A stretch of DNA of 64,000 nt from Pseudomonadota bacterium (GCA_023423895.1 JAFAER010000012.1:1-64000); one strand, 5' to 3'; positions 1 through 9,520 are shown, counted from the stretch's first letter. The notes: generated by a model from the sequence alone, not told the origin. Numbers and translations: made by a program.

Positions 1-1
1 G

Positions 2-40
2 CGCATGATCGAGAGGGTCGCCATGGGCGCCAAGAGGTGA
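2..40 (+). CDS. C-terminal end of an upstream gene (partial)
   Basis: The frame beginning at base 2 is open for 12 codons and stops with TGA at 38-40. It probably is the tail of a gene lying mostly left of the window. Too little is present to name it, and a chance open frame cannot be excluded. Confidence 0.3.
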   Translation, partial: RMIERVAMGAKR

Positions 41-577
41 GGTGGATGGGTTCGGGAGCTCGCCAGGTTGTCTTGGCTCGCAGCCGCCTCGCTCCGCTGC
101 TCGGGCCTGTCGAGCGGGAAACCCGCCACGGTCGCCAAGGGGAGCGCCCTGCGTCCTTCATCCATGTCACGTCGTTCCGCGGCGCGGCCCGGGCGACGAA
201 CAAGCGCGTTGGTTTGCAGTCGTCCCCCGGCGGATCGGTGGATCGGACGAGCCGTCGTGCGAGTGGCTCGACGAGCGGTAGTACGTGCCACATGGCGCGC
301 ATGGCGGGCTTCTCTCGAGAGACCTCCGCAACGAGCGAGGCGCTCGCGGTGGGCGGATCAACGTACCGATCGAAAGGCGCTGGCCCACCCCCCATCTCAT
401 GGCGCCCCTGGCGACCTCTCGAGAGACGCCCGTCGGAACCATGTGCCTCGCGCGGCCCAGGAATAGCTCGTCGTTGTGGCTGCGGTACGCGCGTCTGCCG
501 GGCTCACGTCGTTGGCTCACGTTCTCGGCTCACGTTTCAGACGCGTGAGCGGGATCGAGCGTTGCACGCCGTCGCGC
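41..577. other. Gene-free region upstream of the protease gene, with an imperfect direct repeat
   Basis: No convincing gene is seen here; the overlapping open frames are Arg/Ser-rich and typical of high-GC chance frames. It holds two copies of an imperfect repeat of about 35 bp (292-329 and 397-431). Each begins CATGGCGC and contains the 10-bp palindrome TCTCGAGAGA (313-322 and 417-426). These could be protein-binding sites or the remains of a small repeat element. Confidence 0.45.
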
Positions 578-1579
578 ATGGCTCGCGTCAAGGCTCGCCT
601 CTCGTGGCTGTCCTCTTGCGTGCTTGCGATTGCGGCGTGCGGCGAGGGCGATCCCACCAACGTCTCCACGACGAGCTCGAGGGTCGTCTACGGCGACGAC
701 GACCGGAAGGACGTCTTCGAGGTCGACGGGGACGTCCGTGATCTGGCGACGCGCTCGATCGTCGCGATCGTCGACGCCGACAAGCTCGACGAGTCGGACC
801 CGTCGAACGTCAGCGTCGTCGGCGACTCGATCGGGAGGTCCCTCGGGCTCTGCCGGTCGGAGCGCTTCTGGGACGACCCCGTCGCCGCGAGCTGCTCGGG
901 GACGCTCATCGCCGATGACCTCGTGTTGACGGCGGCGCACTGCCTCGGGAGCGGCATGGCGGCCCAGTCTCCCTTCGGCGCGGCGCAGGCCTGCAAGGCG
1001 CGGCGGTTCGTCTTCGGCTACTACAAGGACAGCGAGCGCGACATGCATCCGATCACGTCGGATGACGTCTTCGCGTGTGAGGAGCCGCTCGTGTTCCGGA
1101 AGCAGGGCGTGATGATCGGGTCCGCTCGTGTCGATCTCGACTTCGCCGTCGTGCGCCTGGACCGATCTGCCACGCCTCGGTTCTCACCGGTGAAGCTCCG
1201 CCCGGATCCGGACCAGCTCCCCGGCAGCTCGCTCACGGTGTTCGGCTTCCCGTCCGGAATGCCGCTGAAGATCGCGGGCAACGGCAGGGTCACCGCGGTG
1301 CGCTCCGAGGGCGACTTCTTCAACGCGACGGTCGACACGTTCGCCGGCAACTCCGGCTCCGGCATCTTCGATTCGAAGACGCTCGAGCAGGTCGGCGTCC
1401 TCCTCGGAGGCGAGCCGGACTACGAGCGAAACGGCTCCTGCTCGGTGGTCTCGCGCTGCAGCGACAGCGGCTGCGACGGCAAGCGGAGCGAGCGCGTCCA
1501 CCAGCTCGCCCTCGCGCTCGACGTGTACTGCGCGCAGAAGGACGCGCGCAAAGAGCTGTGCGGAGCCGTCGACCGCTGA
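578..1579 (+). CDS. Secreted trypsin-like serine protease, probable lipoprotein
   Basis: An S1-family (chymotrypsin fold) protease of 333 residues. The ATG at 578 is chosen because it opens a classic lipoprotein signal: basic start, hydrophobic core, then LAIAAC with the lipid-accepting Cys at about residue 21. The catalytic triad is visible: His in LTAAHC (about 121), Asp in the DLDFAVV segment (about 188) and Ser in GNSGSG (about 259). Several Cys pairs in the C-terminal half suggest disulphides in an extracytoplasmic protein. The GNSGSG form resembles glutamyl-endopeptidase and V8-like relatives more than digestive trypsins. The substrate is unknown. It stands alone, facing the desaturase gene on the other strand. 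Confidence 0.85.
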   Translation: MARVKARLSWLSSCVLAIAACGEGDPTNVSTTSSRVVYGDDDRKDVFEVDGDVRDLATRSIVAIVDADKLDESDPSNVSVVGDSIGRSLGLCRSERFWDDPVAASCSGTLIADDLVLTAAHCLGSGMAAQSPFGAAQACKARRFVFGYYKDSERDMHPITSDDVFACEEPLVFRKQGVMIGSARVDLDFAVVRLDRSATPRFSPVKLRPDPDQLPGSSLTVFGFPSGMPLKIAGNGRVTAVRSEGDFFNATVDTFAGNSGSGIFDSKTLEQVGVLLGGEPDYERNGSCSVVSRCSDSGCDGKRSERVHQLALALDVYCAQKDARKELCGAVDR

Positions 1580-1648
1580 AGGCGCGGGTCGAGGGAAGAA
1601 TCCACGCGCCTATCCACCGCGCGTGCGAGCGACGCTATCGACGGAGGC

Positions 1649-2629
1649 TCACGCGATCTGCGCGTTGTTGCCCGCTTCGAGCGCGTCGACCGAGTCGGTC
1701 ACCGGCGCCTTGCGGGACGCTGCGCGGATGGTGCCCTCCGGCGGATCGAACGGCGCGCGGCCGATCTGCTTCGTCTCGAAGCGCGGGAGGAACGCCGGGA
1801 TGACGTAGCCGCGGATGACCCACCACCAGAAGCTCCGCCAGTTCAGATCCGGGTGGATCTTGTCGGCGATCTTCGCGTGCTCCGCGTACGCGGTGCTCCA
1901 GTGCGCGCCCGCATTGGCGTGGTGCACCGTGTGGAGGCCGTTGTTGAACACGAGGAAGTTGAACACGCGGCCCGTGATGTTGCGCGAGTGGTCGTACTTC
2001 GACCAGGGATCGCAGTGCACGTGCTGCATGTAGTTGAACCACATCATCGTGTACGACCCGAACACGGTCGGCAGGCCGAACGTGAGGACCCACAGCTTGA
2101 TCCCGACCCACGGGCCGTGCATCACGAGCGCCACCGCGAGCGTCCCGACGAGCGCGCTGATCCAGACCACGTACTGCGTGATGATCTGCTTGTAGAGCGT
2201 CGGGTTCGCGTCCTTCGCCTTGCGGATGTACTCCTTGATCGGGCCCGCCTGGTAGTAGGCCGAGACGAAGAAGTACGAGAGCGCGATCCACCACACGTTG
2301 CGGTTCGTGTGACGCCACGTGATCGTCGCGTCGCCTTCGCGGTTCACGTGCTTGTGGTGATTGAGGTTGTGCGTCGGGATCCACGCGAACGACGGGTAGC
2401 CGTAGAAGATCGAGATCCACGCCGCATAGAACGTGTTCATCTTCTTCGACTTGAACGTCGGACAGTGATTGTGATTGTGCGCCATCGTCCCGGCCGCCAT
2501 CGCCAGGTAGAAGCTGACGGGCGCGAGATAGGGCAGGAGCTTCGGATCCAGGAACTGCGCGATGAGCACAGCGGGCATCGCGAGTGCCCAGACCAGCGTG
2601 CGGTAGTCGGCCGGATTTCGCGGAAGCAT
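1649..2629 (-). CDS. Membrane fatty acid desaturase
   Basis: A 326-residue integral membrane di-iron desaturase. The three His boxes of the family are intact: HNHNH (51-55), HNLNHHKH (87-94) and HTVHH (233-237). Hydrophobic stretches at about 12-50, 110-127, 150-170 and 180-200 fit the usual membrane-spanning pairs. It would insert a double bond into an acyl chain, using electrons from a separate donor; none is encoded nearby. The acyl substrate and position cannot be read from the sequence. It is divergent from the SDR gene at 2958, with 328 bp between them. Confidence 0.85.
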   Translation of the reverse strand: MLPRNPADYRTLVWALAMPAVLIAQFLDPKLLPYLAPVSFYLAMAAGTMAHNHNHCPTFKSKKMNTFYAAWISIFYGYPSFAWIPTHNLNHHKHVNREGDATITWRHTNRNVWWIALSYFFVSAYYQAGPIKEYIRKAKDANPTLYKQIITQYVVWISALVGTLAVALVMHGPWVGIKLWVLTFGLPTVFGSYTMMWFNYMQHVHCDPWSKYDHSRNITGRVFNFLVFNNGLHTVHHANAGAHWSTAYAEHAKIADKIHPDLNWRSFWWWVIRGYVIPAFLPRFETKQIGRAPFDPPEGTIRAASRKAPVTDSVDALEAGNNAQIA

Positions 2630-2957
2630 CGGGGCTTTGGGGTAGCTGTGACTGGCCTTCGCGGCAAGTTCGAAACGACGAGGAGACGGAGGGCTTTCAG
2701 GTCTTCGGTCGCAGTGCGCAGCGCGCTACGCACCTCTCGCAATCCGCCGCAGAAACGCGTGTTGCGAGGCCTTCGTGCCCTCCGAGCGGGGCCCGCGAGG
2801 CAGCCGCGCGCGTGCGCTTCTCGTGTCCCATTCGCATTCGATTCGGGAGCTGGCAGGTCGCCGTCCTCCTCGAACGCTCGCTTCCAGGCGGCCCCCGCTC
2901 TCTTCCTGGCGGCTCACGAGCGCCGGTCCGCGACTTCCGCTAGAAGCTTCCGCCAGC
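2630..2957. other. Intergenic region between divergent desaturase and SDR genes
   Basis: It carries the promoters of both genes but shows no clear -35/-10 pair. A TAGAAG hexamer at 2941-2946, 11 nt before the ATG at 2958, could be a -10 element. No RNA gene or repeat is seen. Confidence 0.35.
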
Positions 2958-4556
2958 ATGGGACACGCGCCCGAGACGTTCACTCCGGTCACGTCAATCA
3001 CGCCAATCACGCCAGAGGAGCTAGAGCGTTGCATCGCGGTGCTCGAGTCGCTCGTCGACGACCGGGCGCAGCTCACGACCCTCGATCGCGATGCGCGAGT
3101 CCGGCTGCTCACGGCTGCGGGAAGGCTCTCGCGACCGACGCGCGACGAGACGAGGCGCACGGCCAAGGCCTTCCGCCGCAAGGACCGCCTCGAGGTCTCG
3201 ACCCACGACCGCGCGGTGACGGCGGCGACGGAGATCCGCGCTGCACGGCGGGCGGAGGTGTACGTGGCGCCGCCGCAGCTCGTCCGTGGGGACGGCGAGG
3301 CAAGCGAGGCAAGCGAGGCAAGCGAGGCAAGCGAGCTCCAGAAACCTCGTGACTGCTACGTGTGCAAGCAGCCGTACCGCAAGCTGCACTTCTTCTACGA
3401 CGCGATGTGCCCGCCGTGCGCGGAGCTGAACTACGCGAAGCGCTTCCAGACGGCATCGCTCGAAGGACGGACGGCGCTCATCACCGGCGCGCGCATCAAG
3501 ATCGGCTACCAGTCGGCGCTGATGATGCTGCGCGCGGGCGCCCGTGTGCTCGTCACGACGCGGTTCCCCCGCGACGCCGCGCAGCGCTTCGCTCGCGAGC
3601 AGGACTTCCCGAAGTGGAAGGACCGTCTCGAGGTGTTCGGCCTCGACCTGCGACATTCGCCGAGCGTCGAGGTCTTCGCGCGGTACATCACGCAGACCGA
3701 GGCGCGGCTCGACATCCTGATCAACAACGCGGCCCAGACCGTTCGACGGCCCGCCGCGTTCTACGCGCATCTGCTCGATCTCGAACGCCGCCCGTACGCA
3801 GAGCTGCCGGACGCGCTCCGCGTCGTGCTCGGAGCCCACGAGGAGTGCAAGGCCGCGATGTCCGTCGAGGCCGGCCACGTGCTCTCGTCGGCGAGCGGCG
3901 CCTCGGCTGGCTTCGTCGCCTGGCGCGGCGGCGACGGTCCGGGGCTCGGCCTCCGGGCATCGGCGATGCTCTCGCAGATCCCGTGCGCCTACGACGACAC
4001 GACGCACGACCTCGAGCTGTTTCCGGCGGGGAAGACCGACGCCGACCTGCAGCAGGTCGATCTGCGGACGACGAACAGCTGGCGTCTGACGCTGGGCGAT
4101 GTGCCGTCGCCGGAGATGCTGGAGGTGCAGCTCGTCAACGCCGTCGCGCCGTTCATCCTCTGCAGCAAGCTGAAGCCGCTCATGGTGCGCGACCGCACCG
4201 ACGAGAAGCACATCGTGAACGTCTCGGCGATGGAAGGTCAGTTCGCGCGCCGGACGAAGACGGACAAACACCCGCACACGAACATGGCGAAGGCGGCGCT
4301 GAACATGATGACGCTCACGAGCGCGCCCGACTACGCCGCGTCCGGGATCTTCATGAATGCGGTCGACACCGGCTGGGTCACGGACGAGGACCCGATCGCG
4401 CACTCGCAGCGCAAGCAACTGGTGCACGACTTCCAGCCGCCGCTCGACATCGTCGACGGCGCCGCGCGCGTGTGCGACCCGTTCTTCTCCGGCCTGCTCA
4501 CGGGCCAGCACGTGTGGGGGAAATTCTTGAAGGACTACGCTTCCACCGAATGGTGA
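2958..4556 (+). CDS. Short-chain dehydrogenase/reductase-like protein with N-terminal Cys-pair extension
   Basis: A 532-residue protein, about twice the length of a classical SDR. An N-terminal helical part (1-110) is followed by a small EAS repeat (114-126). A CxxC-x14-CxxC segment (C133, C136, C151, C154) looks able to bind zinc. A Rossmann-like SDR domain begins at about 170: altered dinucleotide motif TGARIKIG (176-183), NNAA (256-259) and Ser423. At the usual YxxxK position it reads TNMAK, so Thr441 replaces the catalytic Tyr while Lys445 is kept. Catalysis may be lost or altered, or this may be a trait of its subfamily. About 120 residues are inserted between NNAA and the Ser motif. The ATG at 2958 is used because it starts the coherent protein. 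Confidence 0.7.
   Translation: MGHAPETFTPVTSITPITPEELERCIAVLESLVDDRAQLTTLDRDARVRLLTAAGRLSRPTRDETRRTAKAFRRKDRLEVSTHDRAVTAATEIRAARRAEVYVAPPQLVRGDGEASEASEASEASELQKPRDCYVCKQPYRKLHFFYDAMCPPCAELNYAKRFQTASLEGRTALITGARIKIGYQSALMMLRAGARVLVTTRFPRDAAQRFAREQDFPKWKDRLEVFGLDLRHSPSVEVFARYITQTEARLDILINNAAQTVRRPAAFYAHLLDLERRPYAELPDALRVVLGAHEECKAAMSVEAGHVLSSASGASAGFVAWRGGDGPGLGLRASAMLSQIPCAYDDTTHDLELFPAGKTDADLQQVDLRTTNSWRLTLGDVPSPEMLEVQLVNAVAPFILCSKLKPLMVRDRTDEKHIVNVSAMEGQFARRTKTDKHPHTNMAKAALNMMTLTSAPDYAASGIFMNAVDTGWVTDEDPIAHSQRKQLVHDFQPPLDIVDGAARVCDPFFSGLLTGQHVWGKFLKDYASTEW
3297..3332 (+). repeat. Four tandem copies of a 9-bp repeat inside the SDR gene
   Basis: GAGGCAAGC is repeated four times exactly, encoding an Ala-Ser-Glu tripeptide repeat in the linker just before the Cys-pair segment. 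As multiples of 9 bp it can change length without breaking the frame. Confidence 0.85.
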
Positions 4557-4571
4557 AGGCGGTGAAGGGCG

Positions 4572-5822
4572 TCAGAGGTCGCCGCGCTCCGCCTGCGCGA
4601 TCGCGTCGGCCAGATCGCGAGCGCGCGGGTCCTTCGGCGTGAGCTCGAGGGCGACGGCGGCGTGCTTCGCAGCGCGCACGAGCTCGCCCGACTCGAGGTA
4701 CACCTCTGCGAGCGTCAACCGGTAGCGCGCATTCTTCGGCTCGAGCGAGACCGCCTGCTCGGCGAGCTGGGCGGCGCGCTCGAGATCCCCTTCGGCGAGG
4801 AGCAAGGCGCTGGCGGCACGGTCCGCGAGCTCGGCGGTGGGCTTCGTCTCGTACGCCCGTGCGAGGTGCATGGCGGCTTCGGGCCAGCGCTTCCGCTCTT
4901 CGGCGGCGCGGGCCGAGGCGAGCGTCCGTTCGAGGCGGACGGCCTTGGCAAGGCGGTCGACCTCCTCGAGCTTCATGCGCACGAGCGGATCTTCCCGGTG
5001 CTGCAGCGCGAGGCGAAGGTTGTTCGCCGCGTTGATCACGTCGTTCGTCTTCAGCGCCTCGTCAGCGGCCGAGAGGAGCGTCTCGATGCGTGCCTGGACC
5101 TCGATCTCGCGAGCGGCGGCTTGCAGCTTGCGCACGCGTTCGGGTGACGGTTCGGCGCGCAGCTTCGCCGGTGCCGCGGTCGCGGGGCTCGTCTTGCTCG
5201 GGCGCTTGCTCGGGCGCTTGCTCGGTATCGCGGGCGGCGTCGTGTTCTGCTTCGCGCTCACCTGCGGTCGTTCGGTGCGCGAAGAGCGCGTCGGCGGCGG
5301 CGTCGTTCGCTTCGTCGCCTTCAGGCGCCGTGACGACGACGTGCGCTGCACGCGAAGCGAGTCCCGCGATCGCCGCCGCTCGGCGGGCCTCTCGGCGGAT
5401 GCAGTCCTCTTTCCGACGAGCGCTGGGACCTTCTCGGCAGGAGGCGGCGCGGTCTTCAGGGGCGGCGGGCGGAGCGAGACGTCGTCCGACCGCGGATCTC
5501 GCCGCCCGGTCCTGGCGACCTCTTCGATCGCGGCGCCGGTCGCTCGCCGGCCCGGCTTCTCGCGCTTGCCGCGCGTCGCGCCGGGAGACCGGCGGGTGGA
5601 CGCGGCTCCGAGGTCGACGAGACGCGCCGCGATCTTGCTGGCCTGGTCGAGCTCCAGGCTGCAGATCGCGGCGACCTCTTCGAGGGTGAGCTGCCCGTCG
5701 AGCTGCGAGAGCAAGAACGCTTCGAGCGACCCGAGAGGGAGGCTCGTCAGGTCACAGGCGGTCGGCTCCAGGATGGTCGATCGCTCCACGTTGACGCGTT
5801 CTCCCCGCGAAGGAGTGAACAC
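4572..5822 (-). CDS. TPR-repeat protein with long disordered linker
   Basis: A 416-residue protein. The N-terminal 75 residues resemble a small winged-helix or PqqD-like fold (LTLEEVAAICSLELDQASKI and nearby). Residues 80-235 are Pro/Arg/Ser/Lys-rich and likely disordered. The C-terminal 180 residues contain tetratricopeptide repeats, with Ala and Leu at helix-packing positions. The role is unknown; such proteins are scaffolds or modulators. It sits 43 bp downstream of the porin gene on the same strand and may share its transcript. Its 3' end faces the SDR gene. Confidence 0.65.
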   Translation of the reverse strand: MFTPSRGERVNVERSTILEPTACDLTSLPLGSLEAFLLSQLDGQLTLEEVAAICSLELDQASKIAARLVDLGAASTRRSPGATRGKREKPGRRATGAAIEEVARTGRRDPRSDDVSLRPPPLKTAPPPAEKVPALVGKRTASAERPAERRRSRDSLRVQRTSSSRRLKATKRTTPPPTRSSRTERPQVSAKQNTTPPAIPSKRPSKRPSKTSPATAAPAKLRAEPSPERVRKLQAAAREIEVQARIETLLSAADEALKTNDVINAANNLRLALQHREDPLVRMKLEEVDRLAKAVRLERTLASARAAEERKRWPEAAMHLARAYETKPTAELADRAASALLLAEGDLERAAQLAEQAVSLEPKNARYRLTLAEVYLESGELVRAAKHAAVALELTPKDPRARDLADAIAQAERGDL

Positions 5823-5865
5823 CGAAGCCTACCGCGCTCCGCGGACGGCGCGCGAGCCTTCCTTT

Positions 5866-7248
5866 TCAGAAGATGACGGAAGATCCGAGGTAGGGCATCA
5901 CCTCGAGGAACGTGACGTCCGAGCGGTCGTCTCGCGGGGCCTCGGGCGCATCCAGATCCAGTGTCAAGGCGCGGGCCTGGCCGAAGCCGACGGAGCTCCG
6001 GAGCGAGAGCGTCGTCACCAGCACCAGCGCCTCCGGCGACGGATCTTGCACGAGCGCGAGCGGTGTCCGCTTGCTGACGCCGAGCGTCAGCCCGTAGTAG
6101 TCGACGCGGTCCGACGCGATGAAGTCGGAGAGGCGACGCAGGGTGGCTCGATCGCTGAAGAGACCCCCGCCGACGATCCACGACGGCGACACCATGTACC
6201 GCAAGCCGATGCGGCCGTTGAAGGTCGGCTGCTGGGCGTCGATGACGGACGATGCCGGCAGTCCATGCGCCGCGTCGACGCCGACCTCGAGCCAGCTCTG
6301 GGGAGGTCCGAGCGCGAACGCGACGCCTGCGAGCGCCCGCGCGGGAGCCACGAGCTTGCCACTCGCAGCGAGCTGCGGCGGAGTCCGCTCCTCCAGGACC
6401 GCGGTTGCCGCGTCGGTGCCGCCGGCGCTCGCCTGCGCGATGACCGCGCCGCCCTCGGTGGAAGCCGTGAGCGCGACCTCGGGGCTCCGGAGCGTCAGCC
6501 CGACCGACACGAGCGACGACGCCTCCCACTGGACGCCGATGGACGCCGCAGCCCCGATCGCGGAGCCGGTGACGCGCGCGCTCTGCGTGATGAACGCGCG
6601 CTCGTCGGTGGGGTTGGGCCCGGCACTCCGAGCGAAGAGCGAATACTGCACGCTGTCGGTCGCCTTCGTGTACGTGCCGTAGAGCGCCGCGCCGAGCCGG
6701 AGCTGCGACGAGAGCGCCGCCGCGAGGGCGCCGCCGAAGTGGTACTTCGCGGAGTCCGACTGCATGTCGAGTCGCTGTGAGAGCGCGAGCGGAGTGCCGT
6801 CCGCCGTGACCTGCTCCGACTCGGGGACCGTGACGAGGGCCGATCGGATGTCGCGCGCCGTGATGAGCAGACCGCCGGCGAGCGCCACGCGATCCGTCAG
6901 CTTCGTCGCGGCGACGATGGCGTTCGGAACGCTGATGATGTCGCTCGAGGCGAGATCGGATGCCGTCTCGCGTCCGCCGATCCGAACGCGGAGCGCGCGC
7001 GGGATCTTCCGTACGCGGAGACCGAACGTCGAGGCGCTCGCGCTCACCATTCCGCGCTGCAGGCCGCCGAATCCGGCGGGGTTGTACCAGAAGGCGCCCG
7101 AGTCGCGGCCGGACGCGACGACGGCGCCTGCGCCGAGGGCGGCTTCGTCCCCGAAGAAGAACGGATCGGCGTTCTGTGCGCGCGCGGACAGGCTGACCGT
7201 GAGCGCGACGAGCGCAACCGAGGTCGCGAGGAAGTGGCGGGCCCCCAT
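5866..7248 (-). CDS. FadL/OmpP1-like outer-membrane beta-barrel protein
   Basis: A 460-residue protein with an N-terminal signal peptide (hydrophobic 8-22, likely cut after Ala-Arg-Ala near residue 24). Near its mature start is the FadL hallmark FWYNPAGF. The rest is alternating beta-strand sequence and the last residue is Phe, the usual Bam recognition signal of outer-membrane barrels. FadL-family proteins let long-chain fatty acids and other hydrophobic compounds cross the outer membrane; the substrate here is not known. It is divergent from the AraC-type regulator at 7365, which is a plausible controller. Confidence 0.75.
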   Translation of the reverse strand: MGARHFLATSVALVALTVSLSARAQNADPFFFGDEAALGAGAVVASGRDSGAFWYNPAGFGGLQRGMVSASASTFGLRVRKIPRALRVRIGGRETASDLASSDIISVPNAIVAATKLTDRVALAGGLLITARDIRSALVTVPESEQVTADGTPLALSQRLDMQSDSAKYHFGGALAAALSSQLRLGAALYGTYTKATDSVQYSLFARSAGPNPTDERAFITQSARVTGSAIGAAASIGVQWEASSLVSVGLTLRSPEVALTASTEGGAVIAQASAGGTDAATAVLEERTPPQLAASGKLVAPARALAGVAFALGPPQSWLEVGVDAAHGLPASSVIDAQQPTFNGRIGLRYMVSPSWIVGGGLFSDRATLRRLSDFIASDRVDYYGLTLGVSKRTPLALVQDPSPEALVLVTTLSLRSSVGFGQARALTLDLDAPEAPRDDRSDVTFLEVMPYLGSSVIF

Positions 7249-7364
7249 GCGCGAGCATCATGCATGAGAAGCGGAAGCAGGAAACTGAATAGCGGGAGAC
7301 GGCGAACGTCGGCGAGGCAACTTTTGTCCGCTTCTGCGCGCGGACTTCGTCGATAGTTGTTCTC

Positions 7365-8204
7365 GTGCAGCGCTCTTCTCGGACGCGGCTCGCTTCTCGA
7401 CCGACCCCCAGCGCCTTTCTCGCGGCGTCTCGCGGTGCCTACGTCCAGGGACGATCGTTCTTCTACTTCCAGACGAGTGAAGACCTCACCGGGTACGCGC
7501 TCTGGGGCGCTCCAGACTCGGCGGACATCGACGACCTCGTCACGCTCATCGGCGCGTCGGTGGCGCGGCTCGGCCCGCATCCGAGCATGGTGGACGCGCG
7601 GGCCATCGAGGCAGCTGCGCCACACCTGTTCGATCGCCTGGCCGCGTTCATACGGGACAACCGGGAGGCTCTTGCGCGGTCGGCGACTCGGGTCGCACTG
7701 GTCCGAGGGCAGGGAATGGCCGGAGCCGTCGTGAGCGGGTTCTTCGACGTCGTCGCGCCGCCCTATCCGGTGAAGGCGTTCGACGATCTGGAAGAAGCGC
7801 TCGTGTGGCTCGGCATCTCCGATGCGAAGTCACTCGCGGACGAGCTCGAGGAGCTCCGGCAGGCGGCCTCGAACGTCGCGCCGGTTCTTCGTCAGCTCCG
7901 GACCGCTGTCGACGCGGCGCTTCCCCATCCGGACGAAGCCACCGTGGCGCGCTCGCTCGGCCTCTCCGCGCGGACGATGCAGCGGCGGCTCTCCGAGCTC
8001 GGGACCACGTTCGCGAGCGAGGTCGCCCAGGTCCGCGTCGCCCGCGCGATCCGCCTTCTTCAAGACACCGACGACCCGCTCACGCGGATCGCCTTCGACG
8101 TCGGTTGTCCATCGCTCTCGAGCTTCAGCACGCTGGTGCGGAAGGTGACGGGGGAGACGCCGAGCGCGATCCGCGCCAGGCGCCGCGGCGCTCGTGACAC
8201 CTGA
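7365..8204 (+). CDS. AraC-family transcriptional regulator
   Basis: A 279-residue regulator starting with GTG. The N-terminal 165 residues form an effector-binding region resembling the arabinose-binding-domain type that senses fatty or other organic acids. Residues about 180-270 carry two helix-turn-helix units: ATVARSLGLSARTMQRRLSE, then LTRIAFDVGCPSLSSFS with the following RKVTGETPSAIR motif typical of AraC proteins. It is divergently placed next to the FadL-like porin gene with 116 bp between them, so control of lipid uptake is a reasonable inference. No operator repeat could be defined by eye. Confidence 0.8.
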   Translation: MQRSSRTRLASRPTPSAFLAASRGAYVQGRSFFYFQTSEDLTGYALWGAPDSADIDDLVTLIGASVARLGPHPSMVDARAIEAAAPHLFDRLAAFIRDNREALARSATRVALVRGQGMAGAVVSGFFDVVAPPYPVKAFDDLEEALVWLGISDAKSLADELEELRQAASNVAPVLRQLRTAVDAALPHPDEATVARSLGLSARTMQRRLSELGTTFASEVAQVRVARAIRLLQDTDDPLTRIAFDVGCPSLSSFSTLVRKVTGETPSAIRARRRGARDT

Positions 8205-8224
8205 CGTGATCGGCGCTGCCCCCG

Positions 8225-9520
8225 TCAGAAGTACTGGGTGACGCCGACCTGGAGGAACCAGCGCTGCTCGGGCGTGTAGAGGCGGGCGAGGTCGGCGCGA
8301 AGGAGAAGCTGCGTGAGAAACGTCGGGATGAGCCTCATGCCGCCGCCGGTCCCGATGGCGGCCTTCCACGACGTCGCGCGGCCGCGCATGTCCATCGGCT
8401 CGAACGCGGCCGCGTCTGCAAACGCGACGAGCTGCAGCGCCCAGCGATCGGCGAGCTTGAGGGCGTGCCGGAGCTCGACGTTCGTGTAGACCTGCTGGCG
8501 GTTGCGGTAGAACGCATCCGCCAGCCCGCGGACGCCGTCCTGACTGCCCACGAGGGTGCTGTGATTGACGTTCCCCTCCGTCACGAGCTCGTAGACCGTC
8601 CGCGTCGCGAGTACGGTCAGCGTGCCGAGCGGCGCTGCCGCCAGGACGGTCGTCGAGGTCGTGAAGCGAGCCGTTCCTTCGGGCAGGTACCAGCCCGGTC
8701 GCGCGAACAAGCGAACGCGTAGCCCGTCGGGGACGAGGTCGCGCCACGTGTAGCGATCCCACGTGAACGCCATCCACGTTCCGGCGCTATGGCCGTCCGG
8801 CGGCGCGAAGGCGCCTCCGTCGCGCTCGATGAGCTCGCGCGTATAGTAGCCCCCCACCTCGTAGCGGAGCGGGATGCCTCCGTAGCCGTAAGGCGTGCGC
8901 CATCCAATCTCGATCGTCCCGCGATCGCGAAACCAGCTCGCGTCCGGGCGATCCGGGTCGCCGAAACGCAGGCTCGCGCGGTCGATGCCGGCGGACACCC
9001 CGAACGCCCAGCGGCGCGGACGAAAGGCGTGCTCCAGGTACCACGCCCATGCGACCGGACCTCGCTGCTCGCGACCGATGACGGCCCCGAGCTCCGAGCC
9101 CCGGCCGAGGAAGTTGTATTCGGTCGCGCCGATCGAGCCCTCGATGTCCGCGACGGAGCGACCCGTCGCAAATTCGATCGACGGCGTGAGCGTGAACTTC
9201 TCGCGGACGGCGACCACGAGCTCGTCTCCTTCGATGCGCGTCGCGACGTCGTCGAAGATCCCGAGGTTGTTGATGCGCCGCTCCAGCTCGGCGATCTCCG
9301 ATACGCGGTACTGGGCCGGAGGCTCGCGAGGCAGCAGCTCCAGCAGGGTCTCCGCCCGCGTGCGGCGGATACCTTCGAGCCTGACGGCGCGAATGGCGAT
9401 CGTGCGCGCCGCCATGACCGCCGGCGACCGCTCGGCGGCGCCCGCTGCCACCACCTCGGAGGTTCGTGCCGGAGGGGATGCCCAGACGGCGAGGGCTGCG
9501 AGGGCAGCGGCGGGACTCAC
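8225..9520 (-). CDS. Omp85/BamA-family surface-antigen beta-barrel with one POTRA domain
   Basis: A 431-residue protein. After a weak signal-like N-terminus, residues about 40-110 form a single POTRA-like domain (IRAVRLEGIRRTRAETLLEL ... ELERRINNLGIFDDVATRI). It is followed by a 16-strand-type barrel rich in aromatic residues and ending in QYF. BamA itself has five POTRA domains, so this is a shorter relative such as the patatin-linked or lysophospholipid-type surface antigens. It may insert or export something across the outer membrane. It is divergent from thiD. Confidence 0.75.
   Translation of the reverse strand: MSPAAALAALAVWASPPARTSEVVAAGAAERSPAVMAARTIAIRAVRLEGIRRTRAETLLELLPREPPAQYRVSEIAELERRINNLGIFDDVATRIEGDELVVAVREKFTLTPSIEFATGRSVADIEGSIGATEYNFLGRGSELGAVIGREQRGPVAWAWYLEHAFRPRRWAFGVSAGIDRASLRFGDPDRPDASWFRDRGTIEIGWRTPYGYGGIPLRYEVGGYYTRELIERDGGAFAPPDGHSAGTWMAFTWDRYTWRDLVPDGLRVRLFARPGWYLPEGTARFTTSTTVLAAAPLGTLTVLATRTVYELVTEGNVNHSTLVGSQDGVRGLADAFYRNRQQVYTNVELRHALKLADRWALQLVAFADAAAFEPMDMRGRATSWKAAIGTGGGMRLIPTFLTQLLLRADLARLYTPEQRWFLQVGVTQYF

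Noticed and set aside
1853..3352. Long Arg/Val-rich frame antisense to the desaturase gene
   Set aside because: A mirror of a well-supported gene with His boxes; composition is typical of high-GC shadow frames.
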